DNA of 64,000 bases. Source: Glutamicibacter arilaitensis Re117 (lineage in GTDB: Bacteria; Actinomycetota; Actinomycetes; Actinomycetales; Micrococcaceae). Within the stretch, counting starts at the first letter, position 1, and the number at the start of each line of letters is the position of its first letter. Position numbers and translations under genes: made by a program. This document shows positions 11,305 to 19,289 of the stretch, one piece after another. The stretch lies in NCBI RefSeq assembly GCF_000197735.1, contig NC_014550.1, forward strand, positions 1,922,001-1,986,000. Direction: 5' to 3'. A model generated the notes under the pieces. That model worked only from the letters and a program-made list of their open reading frames with translations, ran no database searches and was not told where the DNA came from.

Positions 11305-13197
11305 GTGCGCCGCATCAAGCCGTTTGCAGTGTTCGATCATGGTGCCATGAGTACGCCGCATTTGATCGCCAGCATGCGCACCGCGTGTTCGGCAGCACTG
11401 CACTTCGGGCCCCAGCTGTCCGGGGCCGTGCTGCTGCGCCTTGGCTATCTGTGCCTGGCGCTGTTCACCGCCGTGGGCAAGGCCGTGCACCAAAGCGGGG
11501 ATCCGCGCCTGGTTCTGGCGCAACTGCAGCTAGTCGAGCGGTTCTCGCAGCAGCTTCATCGCGACCAGCTCGCCGGGGCCCTTGATGCTCAAGCCAGCGG
11601 CGCGCACGCGCTGAGCTTGGAAAGCTACGCCGCACTGCGCCTGCCCGAAGATGATCCCCACGCCATCACCGATGACCTCTTTGCAGGTCCACCTCCTGTG
11701 GTCCAGGGACGCAGCTGCCATAAGAACGCGGAAGAGCTGCTGGCAGCCTGGCTGGGTATCGCCTACTTCGAAGCCCAACGGCGCATCGCCGACGCCCACC
11801 TGCTCATTGGCCGGCGCACACCCGATGGCAGCATCTGCGCACCGCGCTTCACCGAACTCGCCAAGCTCTATGACCAGGGCACCGCCAACCGACGCGCCAT
11901 CGCCAGCGCGGCCCGCCGCTTGGAAAAGCTCGAGCCGCAGGACACCACTTTCGAGGGCACTGCTACCGAACTGGTGGCCCGTGGGGACGATGGCCGCACC
12001 TTGGATGAATTTGCGGCGCAAACACTGAAGGATCTAGGCCCCAGGGCGGCTCAAAAGAAGATCAATTCCGCCATCAAGACCTACAAGCAAACTCATGGAA
12101 AGCAGCTGCCACCCAAACTCGGATTCTTCCCCGGTCCGGTGGTAAACGGCGTGCACTTCTTCTCCCTGCGCACCAACGCAACCGACGCGCAGCTGATTCA
12201 TTCTGTATGCTCCCAGTCCGGCAATCCACGCACCGAAGCCGGCCGCGCTGATCACCAGGCATCTCAAGAGCAGCCCGAGGGCGCCGGTGAGGATATTGAG
12301 CAGAACGACGAAGCTGAAGCTGGCACACAACAAGAATCCAGCTCGGCCTGCCAGGAGCCAGGCCCCGTACCGGAGTGGTTGCGCAGCGAGCAGCCTATGC
12401 CACCGTGGGCCGCAGAAGCATCAGAGGACGACGCCGACGAGCCCGACGGCGAAGAACACCCGCCCAATACCGAAGCGCACGATGATCCAGCCGCCGAACC
12501 TGATCAGCCCCTTCGCCGGCTGAACGCATTCATGGCGCTGCTGCGGGCCCCCTTTACCGGCGGCAAGCGAAAGGTCATCATCCCCAAGTGCGTTGTGTAT
12601 CTGTGGCACGCTGACCTGCAGAACTTGGCCGATGCACACGGAATGAGCGCCAACGGCGTGGACATCCCACCCGGAGAACTGCGCCAGATGCTGGCGCGGG
12701 CAAATATCATCCCGGTGGTCCTGGGCGGCAACAGCCAGGTGCTGGATATGGGCCGGCGCATGCGCTATCACCAAGGGCCCATCCGGGAAGCGATCCTGGC
12801 CCGGGATCGTGGCTGCATCGTGCCCGATTGCACTGCGCCGCGAGATCAAGTTGAAATGGATCATTATCTCAAGGCCTGGTCTGAGGGTGGAGAGACCAGC
12901 GTGTACTCCGGTGCGGGCATGTGCACCAAAGATCACCACAAGCGCCATGCCGGCCAGCTCAAGGTTCTCGATGTCGACGGACTTCCCCACGTGCTTTTGC
13001 CCGAACACCAGGACCCCGAACAGATTCCGCGGCGCAACACCTACTGGGATGCGCGGCAGGCAGGCGAATCCCCCGCCCGCACCAACTCAGGTACGTGCGA
13101 TTCTTGCAACGGCACCGCCCCTACCGGCGCTCCTAGAGCGCATTTCCCGGGGTCCGACGATGATAACGAGGATCCGCTGGCGTCTGACGGTGCCTGA
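11305..13197 (+). CDS. DUF222 domain protein with C-terminal HNH endonuclease motif
   Basis: This 630-residue protein has an N-terminal DUF222 region (about 60-290, with AEELLAAWLGIAYFEAQRRI and CAPRFTELAKLYDQGTANRR). A low-complexity acidic insert follows (about 300-400, rich in E, D, P, Q). DUF222 resumes with GGKRKVIIPKCVVYLW, and a C-terminal HNH core contains ARDRGCIVPDC, EMDHYLKAWSEGG and CTKDHHKRHAG. Such proteins are numerous in actinobacteria; many are suspected mobile or genome-defence nucleases, but the role is unknown. The frame opens with GTG at 11305; ATG at 11347 (MSTPHLIAS) is an equally good start. It stands alone, ending at a shared terminator. Confidence 0.85.
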   Translation: MRRIKPFAVFDHGAMSTPHLIASMRTACSAALHFGPQLSGAVLLRLGYLCLALFTAVGKAVHQSGDPRLVLAQLQLVERFSQQLHRDQLAGALDAQASGAHALSLESYAALRLPEDDPHAITDDLFAGPPPVVQGRSCHKNAEELLAAWLGIAYFEAQRRIADAHLLIGRRTPDGSICAPRFTELAKLYDQGTANRRAIASAARRLEKLEPQDTTFEGTATELVARGDDGRTLDEFAAQTLKDLGPRAAQKKINSAIKTYKQTHGKQLPPKLGFFPGPVVNGVHFFSLRTNATDAQLIHSVCSQSGNPRTEAGRADHQASQEQPEGAGEDIEQNDEAEAGTQQESSSACQEPGPVPEWLRSEQPMPPWAAEASEDDADEPDGEEHPPNTEAHDDPAAEPDQPLRRLNAFMALLRAPFTGGKRKVIIPKCVVYLWHADLQNLADAHGMSANGVDIPPGELRQMLARANIIPVVLGGNSQVLDMGRRMRYHQGPIREAILARDRGCIVPDCTAPRDQVEMDHYLKAWSEGGETSVYSGAGMCTKDHHKRHAGQLKVLDVDGLPHVLLPEHQDPEQIPRRNTYWDARQAGESPARTNSGTCDSCNGTAPTGAPRAHFPGSDDDNEDPLASDGA

Positions 13198-13212
13198 ATC
13201 AGACTCCGGGTT

Positions 13213-13263
13213 AAACCGCAAACGCTCGAACCACCATCACGGTGATTCGAGCGTTTGCGGTTT
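13213..13263. terminator. Bidirectional terminator between the HNH gene and glpK
   Basis: AAACCGCAAACGCTCGAA (13213-13230) is perfectly complementary to 13246-13263. The 15-nt loop itself contains CACC/GGTG. The arm ends give TTT on both strands, suiting convergent termination of the HNH gene and the glp operon. Confidence 0.85.
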
Positions 13264-13287
13264 TCAGCGGATCAGCCCACCAGCGGC

Positions 13288-14808
13288 CTAGGCCTTGGTG
13301 TCTTCATCGACCCAGTCGAAGGTGCGGGTAACAGCCTTCTTCCACAGGCGCAGGCTGCGCTCACGCGTAGCCTCATCCATGGCTGGCTCCCAGCGCGTAT
13401 CCTCGGACCAGTTCGCTTCCAGCTCGCCCAGATCCTTCCAGAAGCCAACGGCGAGACCTGCAGCATAGGCGGCACCCAGCGCGGTGGTCTCGGTGACCTT
13501 CGGACGGACCACTGGTACGCCTAAGATGTCGGCCTGGAACTGCATCAGCGCTTCATTGGCGACCATGCCGCCATCGACCTTCAGCTCGGTCAGTGGAACC
13601 TCGGCATCGGCGTTGACCGCATCCAGAACTTCACGGGTCTGGAAAGCCGTAGCCTCCAAGGCCGCACGAGCGATGTGGTTCTTGTTCGCAAATCGGGTCA
13701 GGCCCACGATCGCGCCGCGGGCATCCGAACGCCAGTACGGTGCGAACAGCCCGGAGAAAGCTGGAACGATGTACACGCCACCGTTGTCCTCGACCTTGGC
13801 TGCCAGCTCCTCGATCTCCGGAGCGCTTGAAATCATGCCGATGTTATCGCGCAACCACTGGACCAGGGATCCGGCCACAGCGATCGAGCCTTCCAAAGCG
13901 TAGACCGGTGCTTCGTCACCCAGCTTGTACGCCATGGTGGTCAGCAGGCCGTTGGTCGAGTTCACGATCTCGGTGCCGGTGTTGAAGATCAGGAAGCAGC
14001 CGGTGCCGTAGGTGTTCTTCGCGGTACCTGCGGTGAATGCCGCCTGGCCGAAGGTTGCAGCCTGCTGGTCACCCAAGATGCCTGCAACAGGAACCTCGCG
14101 CAGCAGCTGGTTGGTGTGCACGGTTCCGTAGACCTCGGAGGAGGAACGGATTTCTGGCATCATCGAGCGCGGCACGCCGAAGTCTGCCAGGATCTTCTCG
14201 TCCCACTGCAGGGTCTTCAGGTCCATGAACAGGGTGCGGGAAGCATTGGTCACGTCGGTGACGTGCACGCCGCCGTCAACGCCACCGGTCAGGTTCCACA
14301 GAACCCAGCTGTCGGTGGTGCCGAAGAGCAAGTCGCCGGCTTCGGCACGTTCGCGAGCACCTTCGACATTGTCCAGGATCCACTTGATCTTGGTACCGGA
14401 GAAGTAGGTGGCCAGCGGCAGGCCCACGGTCTGCTTGTAGCGTTCAAGTCCTTCATCGCCAGCCAGCTCTTCGACGATGTCCTGGGTGCGGGTGTCCTGC
14501 CAGACAATGGCGTTGTAGACGGCCTCGCCGGTGCTCTTATCCCATACCACCGCGGTTTCGCGCTGGTTGGTGATGCCGACAACCTCAATGTCGTGACGGG
14601 TCAGATTGGCCTTGGACAGCGCCTGGCCGATCACTTCGCGTACATTGTTCCAGATTTCAGCTGGATCATGCTCGACCCATCCTGCGGCTGGGAAAATCTG
14701 CTCGTGTTCCTTCTGCCCTACCGAGTGGACCTCACCGGCATGGGTGAAGACGATCGCACGGGAACTGGTCGTTCCCTGGTCAATGGCAATAACGAATTTT
14801 TCACTCAT
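13288..14808 (-). CDS. glpK: Glycerol kinase
   Basis: GlpK phosphorylates glycerol to glycerol 3-phosphate in the cytoplasm. The 506-residue protein begins [20 protein letters not shown], the ATP-binding motif of the FGGY kinases. It contains [20 protein letters not shown] and the FGGY-type C-terminal signature around [20 protein letters not shown] and [20 protein letters not shown]. Length is typical. It is the last gene of glpD-glpF-glpK, 17 bp behind glpF, and ends at the shared hairpin with the HNH gene. Confidence 0.97.
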   Translation of the reverse strand: MSEKFVIAIDQGTTSSRAIVFTHAGEVHSVGQKEHEQIFPAAGWVEHDPAEIWNNVREVIGQALSKANLTRHDIEVVGITNQRETAVVWDKSTGEAVYNAIVWQDTRTQDIVEELAGDEGLERYKQTVGLPLATYFSGTKIKWILDNVEGARERAEAGDLLFGTTDSWVLWNLTGGVDGGVHVTDVTNASRTLFMDLKTLQWDEKILADFGVPRSMMPEIRSSSEVYGTVHTNQLLREVPVAGILGDQQAATFGQAAFTAGTAKNTYGTGCFLIFNTGTEIVNSTNGLLTTMAYKLGDEAPVYALEGSIAVAGSLVQWLRDNIGMISSAPEIEELAAKVEDNGGVYIVPAFSGLFAPYWRSDARGAIVGLTRFANKNHIARAALEATAFQTREVLDAVNADAEVPLTELKVDGGMVANEALMQFQADILGVPVVRPKVTETTALGAAYAAGLAVGFWKDLGELEANWSEDTRWEPAMDEATRERSLRLWKKAVTRTFDWVDEDTKA

Positions 14809-14825
14809 GATTAACTACTCTCCTT

Positions 14826-15557
14826 CTAGAAGATTGCCGCGGCAAACGCGCCGCCGACGATACCGCCGATTGCTGGGCCAGCTAGTGGAACCCAGGAGTA
14901 TGCCCAGTCCGAACCGCCCTTGCCCTTGATTGGGAGCAACTGGTGCGCCAAGCGTGGAGCAAGGTCACGGAATGGGTTGATGGCGTAGCCGGTGGCTCCA
15001 CCAAGGGACAGGCCGATGGCAACAACCAGCAATGCTACGGCCAGTGGGCCCAGCTGGTGCGGAGTCTTGCCCAGGCCAGCGATCACGAAGACCAGGATGA
15101 AGGTACCGAAGATCTCGGTGACCATGTTCCATCCGTAGGAGCGGATAGCCGGGCCGGTTGCGAAGACGCCCAGCTGGTTCCCGGCATTCTGCGGGTCATC
15201 AAGGTGCTTCTTGTAGGCCAGCCAGACGCCCACGGCACCAAGGAATGCGCCGATGAACTGCGCCAGGAAATACAGCAAGGTGTTGGCCAAGGTGATGGCA
15301 ACTCCCGGAGCGTATTCGGTGACGTCGCTATTGACCATCAGGCCCAAGGTCACCGCAGGGTTCAGGTGCGCACCGGAAATACCGGCAACCCACACGCCGC
15401 AGTAAACAGCAAAGCCCCAGCCGAAGCTGATGGACAACCAGCCAGCGGCGCTACCTAATGTGCCTTTCAAGGCGACATTGGCGCAGACGCCGCCACCCAT
15501 CAGCAATAGTACGAAGGTGCCGAGCATCTCGGCGAAAAACACGTGAGTGGACATCAT
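14826..15557 (-). CDS. glpF: Glycerol uptake facilitator (MIP/aquaglyceroporin family)
   Basis: GlpF lets glycerol diffuse across the inner membrane so that GlpK can trap it. The protein (243 residues) has six hydrophobic helices and the first pore half-helix in SGAHLNPAVTLGLMV. The second reads GYAINPFRDLAPR, so the usual NPA is NPF here. The Arg of the selectivity filter (NPxRD) is kept. The frame extends to 15578, but AAGAGG lies 3-6 nt before the tandem ATGs at 15557/15554, so one of these is the likely start. It sits between glpD and glpK in the operon. Confidence 0.93.
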   Translation of the reverse strand: MMSTHVFFAEMLGTFVLLLMGGGVCANVALKGTLGSAAGWLSISFGWGFAVYCGVWVAGISGAHLNPAVTLGLMVNSDVTEYAPGVAITLANTLLYFLAQFIGAFLGAVGVWLAYKKHLDDPQNAGNQLGVFATGPAIRSYGWNMVTEIFGTFILVFVIAGLGKTPHQLGPLAVALLVVAIGLSLGGATGYAINPFRDLAPRLAHQLLPIKGKGGSDWAYSWVPLAGPAIGGIVGGAFAAAIF

Positions 15558-15613
15558 TGACCTCTTAGGTGATTTCAACTGCCGGCAGCAATCTGCCGCC
15601 GGCCAAAAGCAGA

Positions 15614-17293
15614 TTAATCCAGGAGAACTCCGTGGGAATCTGCAAGGACCGAGACAGAATGGTCGATCTCGGCTTGGATCTGGGACTTGTCCCAGCCCAT
15701 CGGATCAGCGAGGCAGTTAGCGACCTCGATCACCAAATTCTTTGTTACCAGGCCACGGAAGGCCAGATTGGTGCGGCGGATGAAAACGTCGATCAAGCGG
15801 CCGACCTGCTCGTAGTTGGCCATGTAGGCCAATTCTTCGCAGCTCAGTTCCTTGGTGTGCTCCAGCAGGGTCTCGTTCTCGCCGATGGCCTCGAGCAGCG
15901 CGTCGGCGCCGGTTCCATAGCGTTCAAGCAAAATGCGCAGGCGTTCGCGTCCGGCACGGCTTTCACGTGCTGCGAACCAGGCGGCAACTTCGCCGTCGTT
16001 GCGTGGGAAGTTCTTGCCGCCGCCGATAGCCACCCCGGCGGTGGACTTCACTTCGCGGGCACCCAGGAATTCCAGGGCCTTGCCGCCCAGGTTTTCGCTC
16101 AGTGCGCGGAACGTGGTCCACTTGCCACCGATCAGCGAAAGCATGGTGGTGGTGTCTGTCAGGCGGGTTTCCTTGATCTGGTAGTCACGGGATACGAACC
16201 CTGGAGCGGTATCGTCGTGGCTTGGGAGCGGGCGGACGCCGGAGAACTTGTAGACGATCTGCTCTTCGGTGGCCTTGATGCCCGGGAAGACGTGGTGCAC
16301 CAGGTCGAAGAAGTACTCCACTTCCTCATCGGTGCATACCGCTGGTTCGTTCATGTCGTGCTCGAGGTCCGTGGTGCCTACCAGCACGCGGCCTAGCATC
16401 GGGTAAATCAGCACGATGCGGCCATCTTCATGTTCGAAGAAGATCTCGCGGCCGCCGGTAGCGGCAAGCAGTTCCGGGTGGTCCAGCACGATGTGCGATC
16501 CCTTGGTGCCACCAGTCCACTTGGTTTCGCGTCCCAGATCCTGGTTGGTCATGTCGACCCATGCGCCGGTTGCGTTGATGATGACCTCGGCGTCGAAGTC
16601 GAATTCTTCGCCGGAGAGCACGTCGCGCAGCTTGGCGATGCCTGATTCGACTCCGGTCAGCTCAACGTAGTTGCTGGCTCGTGCCTGGTCGTTGGCGTTC
16701 AGCCCTTCGCGCAGCACATCCAGGGTCAGGCGTTCGGGGTTGTGCACCGAAGCGTCGAAGTAGGTGGCGGTGTACTTCACGTCATCGCGCAGTTCCGGCA
16801 GATCTTCGCGGGCGGCTTTGCCGGCCTTGAAGTTGTGCCAAGGGGTGTTGCGTCCGCCGATGCCAGCGAACACGTCATACATGATCAGCCCGGCCTTGAT
16901 CAACGCTGCGCCGCGTTCGGTTGGCTTGCCGGACTTGTGGGTCAGGAAGCGCATCGGTGCGCTGAGGATGCCCGAGAAAGTGGAGAAGATCGGGATGGTG
17001 GTCTGCAGCGGCTTCACATAGTGCGGAGCGATTTCCAGCAGCGAGTTTCGCTCCTGAACGGATTCATGAACCAGACGGAACTCGCCGTTTTCGAGGTAGC
17101 GGATGCCACCATGGATCATGTGGGAGCTGGCGCCCGAAGCGCCCTGGCAGTAGTCGCCCCGCTCGATAAGCGCCACATCAATCCCCTGCATGGCAAGGTA
17201 ACGGAAGGTTGCAACTCCGTTGATGCCACCGCCAACAACCAGAACCTTCGCCTGCGGACGTTCACGCAGTTTGGCTAGCTGTTCCCGAATCAC
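15614..17293 (-). CDS. glpD: Aerobic glycerol-3-phosphate dehydrogenase (FAD)
   Basis: GlpD oxidises glycerol 3-phosphate to dihydroxyacetone phosphate at the membrane and passes electrons to quinone. The 559-residue protein has the FAD dinucleotide fold VVGGGINGVATFRYLAMQG at residues 19-37. ASGASSHMIHGGIRYLE and the C-terminal region IGGKWTTFRALSENL are both GlpD hallmarks. Length is normal. It is the first gene of glpD-glpF-glpK and diverges from the SorC-type regulator across a 106-bp gap holding a candidate operator. Confidence 0.96.
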   Translation of the reverse strand: MIREQLAKLRERPQAKVLVVGGGINGVATFRYLAMQGIDVALIERGDYCQGASGASSHMIHGGIRYLENGEFRLVHESVQERNSLLEIAPHYVKPLQTTIPIFSTFSGILSAPMRFLTHKSGKPTERGAALIKAGLIMYDVFAGIGGRNTPWHNFKAGKAAREDLPELRDDVKYTATYFDASVHNPERLTLDVLREGLNANDQARASNYVELTGVESGIAKLRDVLSGEEFDFDAEVIINATGAWVDMTNQDLGRETKWTGGTKGSHIVLDHPELLAATGGREIFFEHEDGRIVLIYPMLGRVLVGTTDLEHDMNEPAVCTDEEVEYFFDLVHHVFPGIKATEEQIVYKFSGVRPLPSHDDTAPGFVSRDYQIKETRLTDTTTMLSLIGGKWTTFRALSENLGGKALEFLGAREVKSTAGVAIGGGKNFPRNDGEVAAWFAARESRAGRERLRILLERYGTGADALLEAIGENETLLEHTKELSCEELAYMANYEQVGRLIDVFIRRTNLAFRGLVTKNLVIEVANCLADPMGWDKSQIQAEIDHSVSVLADSHGVLLD

Positions 17294-17370
17294 GATTTGT
17301 GCCCCTTATGTAACTAGTGAATAAGTCTGAAGCTAGTCTTGTTACTAAACGGCAAATCGGTCAAACAAAA

Positions 17371-17384
17371 TGCACAAACGTGCA
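17371..17384. promoter_or_regulatory. Candidate operator TGCAC-AAAC-GTGCA in the glpD/regulator gap
   Basis: A perfect 5-bp inverted repeat with a 4-nt centre lies 15 nt before the regulator start and about 78 nt upstream of glpD. The flanking AAAATGCACAAA and a TTTGTGC near 17297 repeat part of the motif. The position suits a divergently transcribed repressor acting on itself and on glpD. Binding is inferred. Confidence 0.45.
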
Positions 17385-17399
17385 GAAGTGGTCTGAATC

Positions 17400-18407
17400 A
17401 TGATGAAATCTTCATCCGGCGGCACATATAAGCGGGGGCTGACTGGCACATCCGTGCAGAGCACCCCGAAAGCCAAGGACGCGCTGCGCGCCGCACAGCT
17501 GTACTACCTGCAGGATATGAAGATGGAAGTGATCGCCAAGGAGCTGGGAACATCGCGTTCCACAGTCTCCCGCCTGCTATCCCATGCCAAACGCACCGGC
17601 ATGGTTTCCATCAGCATCTCCCCCAGCGCGAACATGTCCGCACTGCTGGGAAACCAGCTCTCCGAGCACTACGGCGTCAGCTTCAACGTGGTGCCCACCG
17701 ACGGGAATATGGATGATTCCGAATTGCTCGCCCGGGTCGCCGCGCACGCGGCCTACCTGCTGGGCGGCATGGTTTCCTCATCGATGACCGTGGGCGTTGC
17801 GTGGGGCTCGACCATGCAGGCTGTGTCACTGGCGTTGGGCTCGCACCCAACCCACGACACGCAGATCGTGCAGCTGAACGGTGCGGCGAACCCGGTAACC
17901 AGCGGCGTGCGCTATGCCAGCGACATCCTCACCCGCTTCGGCCAGGCATTCACCGCCCGCACCGAGCAGTTCCCGGTTCCTGCCTTCTTCGACCGCGCCT
18001 CCACCCGTGAAGCCATGTGGCAGGAAACTTCCATCCGCCGCGTGCTGCAAGTTCAGAAGGAAATGAACCTCGCGGTCTTCTCTCTGGGATCGGCCGCCTC
18101 CGCGGTGGCTTCCCAGGTGTACCGCGGCGGCTACCTGACAAAGGCCGAAACGCAGGAACTGCACGAAATCGGCGTGGTCGGCGATGTGGCCACCGTGTTC
18201 TTCGACAAGGACGGGAACAGCTCCAATATTTCGCTGAACGCCCGTTCCACCGGCCCCAACCTCGAAGCCCTGCTCAAAGTGCCGACACGTTTTTGCGTGG
18301 TCGCCGGACGGGGCAAGCTGCAAGCCGTGCGCGGTGCGCTTAAAGGCGGGTTGATTACCGATCTGGTGATCGATGAAGGTACCGCACTGGCACTGCTGGA
18401 CGGGTAG
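17400..18407 (+). CDS. SorC-family sugar-binding transcriptional regulator
   Basis: The 335-residue protein has an N-terminal helix-turn-helix (MKMEVIAKELGTSRSTVSRL, about 40-60). The SorC/DeoR effector domain follows, with VGVAWGSTMQAVSLAL, QIVQLNGAANPVTSGVRY and the C-terminal VVAGRGKLQAVRGALKGGLI. SorC regulators sense phosphorylated sugars. Divergence from glpD makes it a good candidate for the local glycerol regulator, with glycerol 3-phosphate a possible ligand; this is inference. Tandem ATGs at 17400 and 17403 lack a strong ribosome-binding site. It is followed after 9 bp by a hydrolase. Confidence 0.88.
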   Translation: MMKSSSGGTYKRGLTGTSVQSTPKAKDALRAAQLYYLQDMKMEVIAKELGTSRSTVSRLLSHAKRTGMVSISISPSANMSALLGNQLSEHYGVSFNVVPTDGNMDDSELLARVAAHAAYLLGGMVSSSMTVGVAWGSTMQAVSLALGSHPTHDTQIVQLNGAANPVTSGVRYASDILTRFGQAFTARTEQFPVPAFFDRASTREAMWQETSIRRVLQVQKEMNLAVFSLGSAASAVASQVYRGGYLTKAETQELHEIGVVGDVATVFFDKDGNSSNISLNARSTGPNLEALLKVPTRFCVVAGRGKLQAVRGALKGGLITDLVIDEGTALALLDG

Positions 18408-18416
18408 GGTTAAACC

Positions 18417-19289
18417 ATGGCCCCACGAGAACAACGAGTGACCACCCACCATCTGAACGGTGCTGAAATTCGGGTCTACACCCACCTGGCCCAACAGCCT
18501 TCGCGGGCAGTGATCTACGCGGTGCACGGATTCCGCGGAGACCACCATGGACTGGCGCGCATCGTTTCGCACCTGGCGCACTACACGGTGATCGTTCCCG
18601 ACCTGCCAGGTTTTGGCTCGTCCACCTCCATGGCGGACCTGGAACACGACGTGAACGGCTACGCGGCCGTGCTCGCGCAGCTCGCCCAGGAACTGCAGCT
18701 GGATTCTTCGGTGCACCTGCTGGGGCATTCTTTCGGCTCGATCGTAGCGGCCAAGCTGGCAACCACGCGCAGCTTCGCTTCGCTGATCTTGCTCAACCCG
18801 ATCTCCGAGCTGGCCTTGGAATCAGACCAGGCGCTGCTGGCCAAGCTCACCAGTGGATACTATGAGGTATGCGCCAAGCTGCCAGCACGTATCGGCGAAC
18901 CACTGCTGCGCTCGAAGCTGTTCAGCGACGCCATGAGCCTGGTGATGACCAAGAGCAAGGATCCTTCGACGCGCGCCTATGTGCGCGATCAGCACCGTGC
19001 CTACTTTGGCGGTTTCCATTCCCGTGCCACCCTGGCCCAGGCCTATCGTGCCTCGATCAGCGCTACTGTCGGGGACTACGCCCCGCAGCTCGACTTGCCC
19101 ACGCTCATGGTCGGCGGAATGCAAGATGAACTGGGCACCCCGCAAACCCAGGAGGCCTTGCGGGCCCGCTTCGCCGATGCGCACCTGGTGATGCTGGAGA
19201 ATGTCGGGCACCTGATTCATTACGAGAAGGCACCGCAAACCGCCGACGCGATCGAGAACTTCCTGCAGGAGCTGGCTGCCAGCTCCTAG
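18417..19289 (+). CDS. Alpha/beta hydrolase
   Basis: The 290-residue protein is a classic alpha/beta hydrolase. The oxyanion HG motif is in IYAVHGFRGDHHG (about 34-46), and the nucleophile elbow GHSFGS puts Ser at about 105. A candidate acid Asp lies in GGMQDELGTPQ (about 234) and the catalytic His is probably in ENVGHLIHYE (about 265). The substrate cannot be told. It starts 9 bp after the SorC regulator and is probably co-transcribed; a lipase or esterase feeding the glycerol pathway is an attractive but unproven idea. Its TAG stop shares the tetranucleotide CTAG with the priA stop on the other strand. Confidence 0.85.
   Translation: MAPREQRVTTHHLNGAEIRVYTHLAQQPSRAVIYAVHGFRGDHHGLARIVSHLAHYTVIVPDLPGFGSSTSMADLEHDVNGYAAVLAQLAQELQLDSSVHLLGHSFGSIVAAKLATTRSFASLILLNPISELALESDQALLAKLTSGYYEVCAKLPARIGEPLLRSKLFSDAMSLVMTKSKDPSTRAYVRDQHRAYFGGFHSRATLAQAYRASISATVGDYAPQLDLPTLMVGGMQDELGTPQTQEALRARFADAHLVMLENVGHLIHYEKAPQTADAIENFLQELAASS

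Noticed and set aside
15582..15602. Terminator between glpD and glpF
   Set aside because: GCCGGCAG and CTGCCGCCGGC are only imperfectly complementary and lack a T-run. The genes look like one operon.
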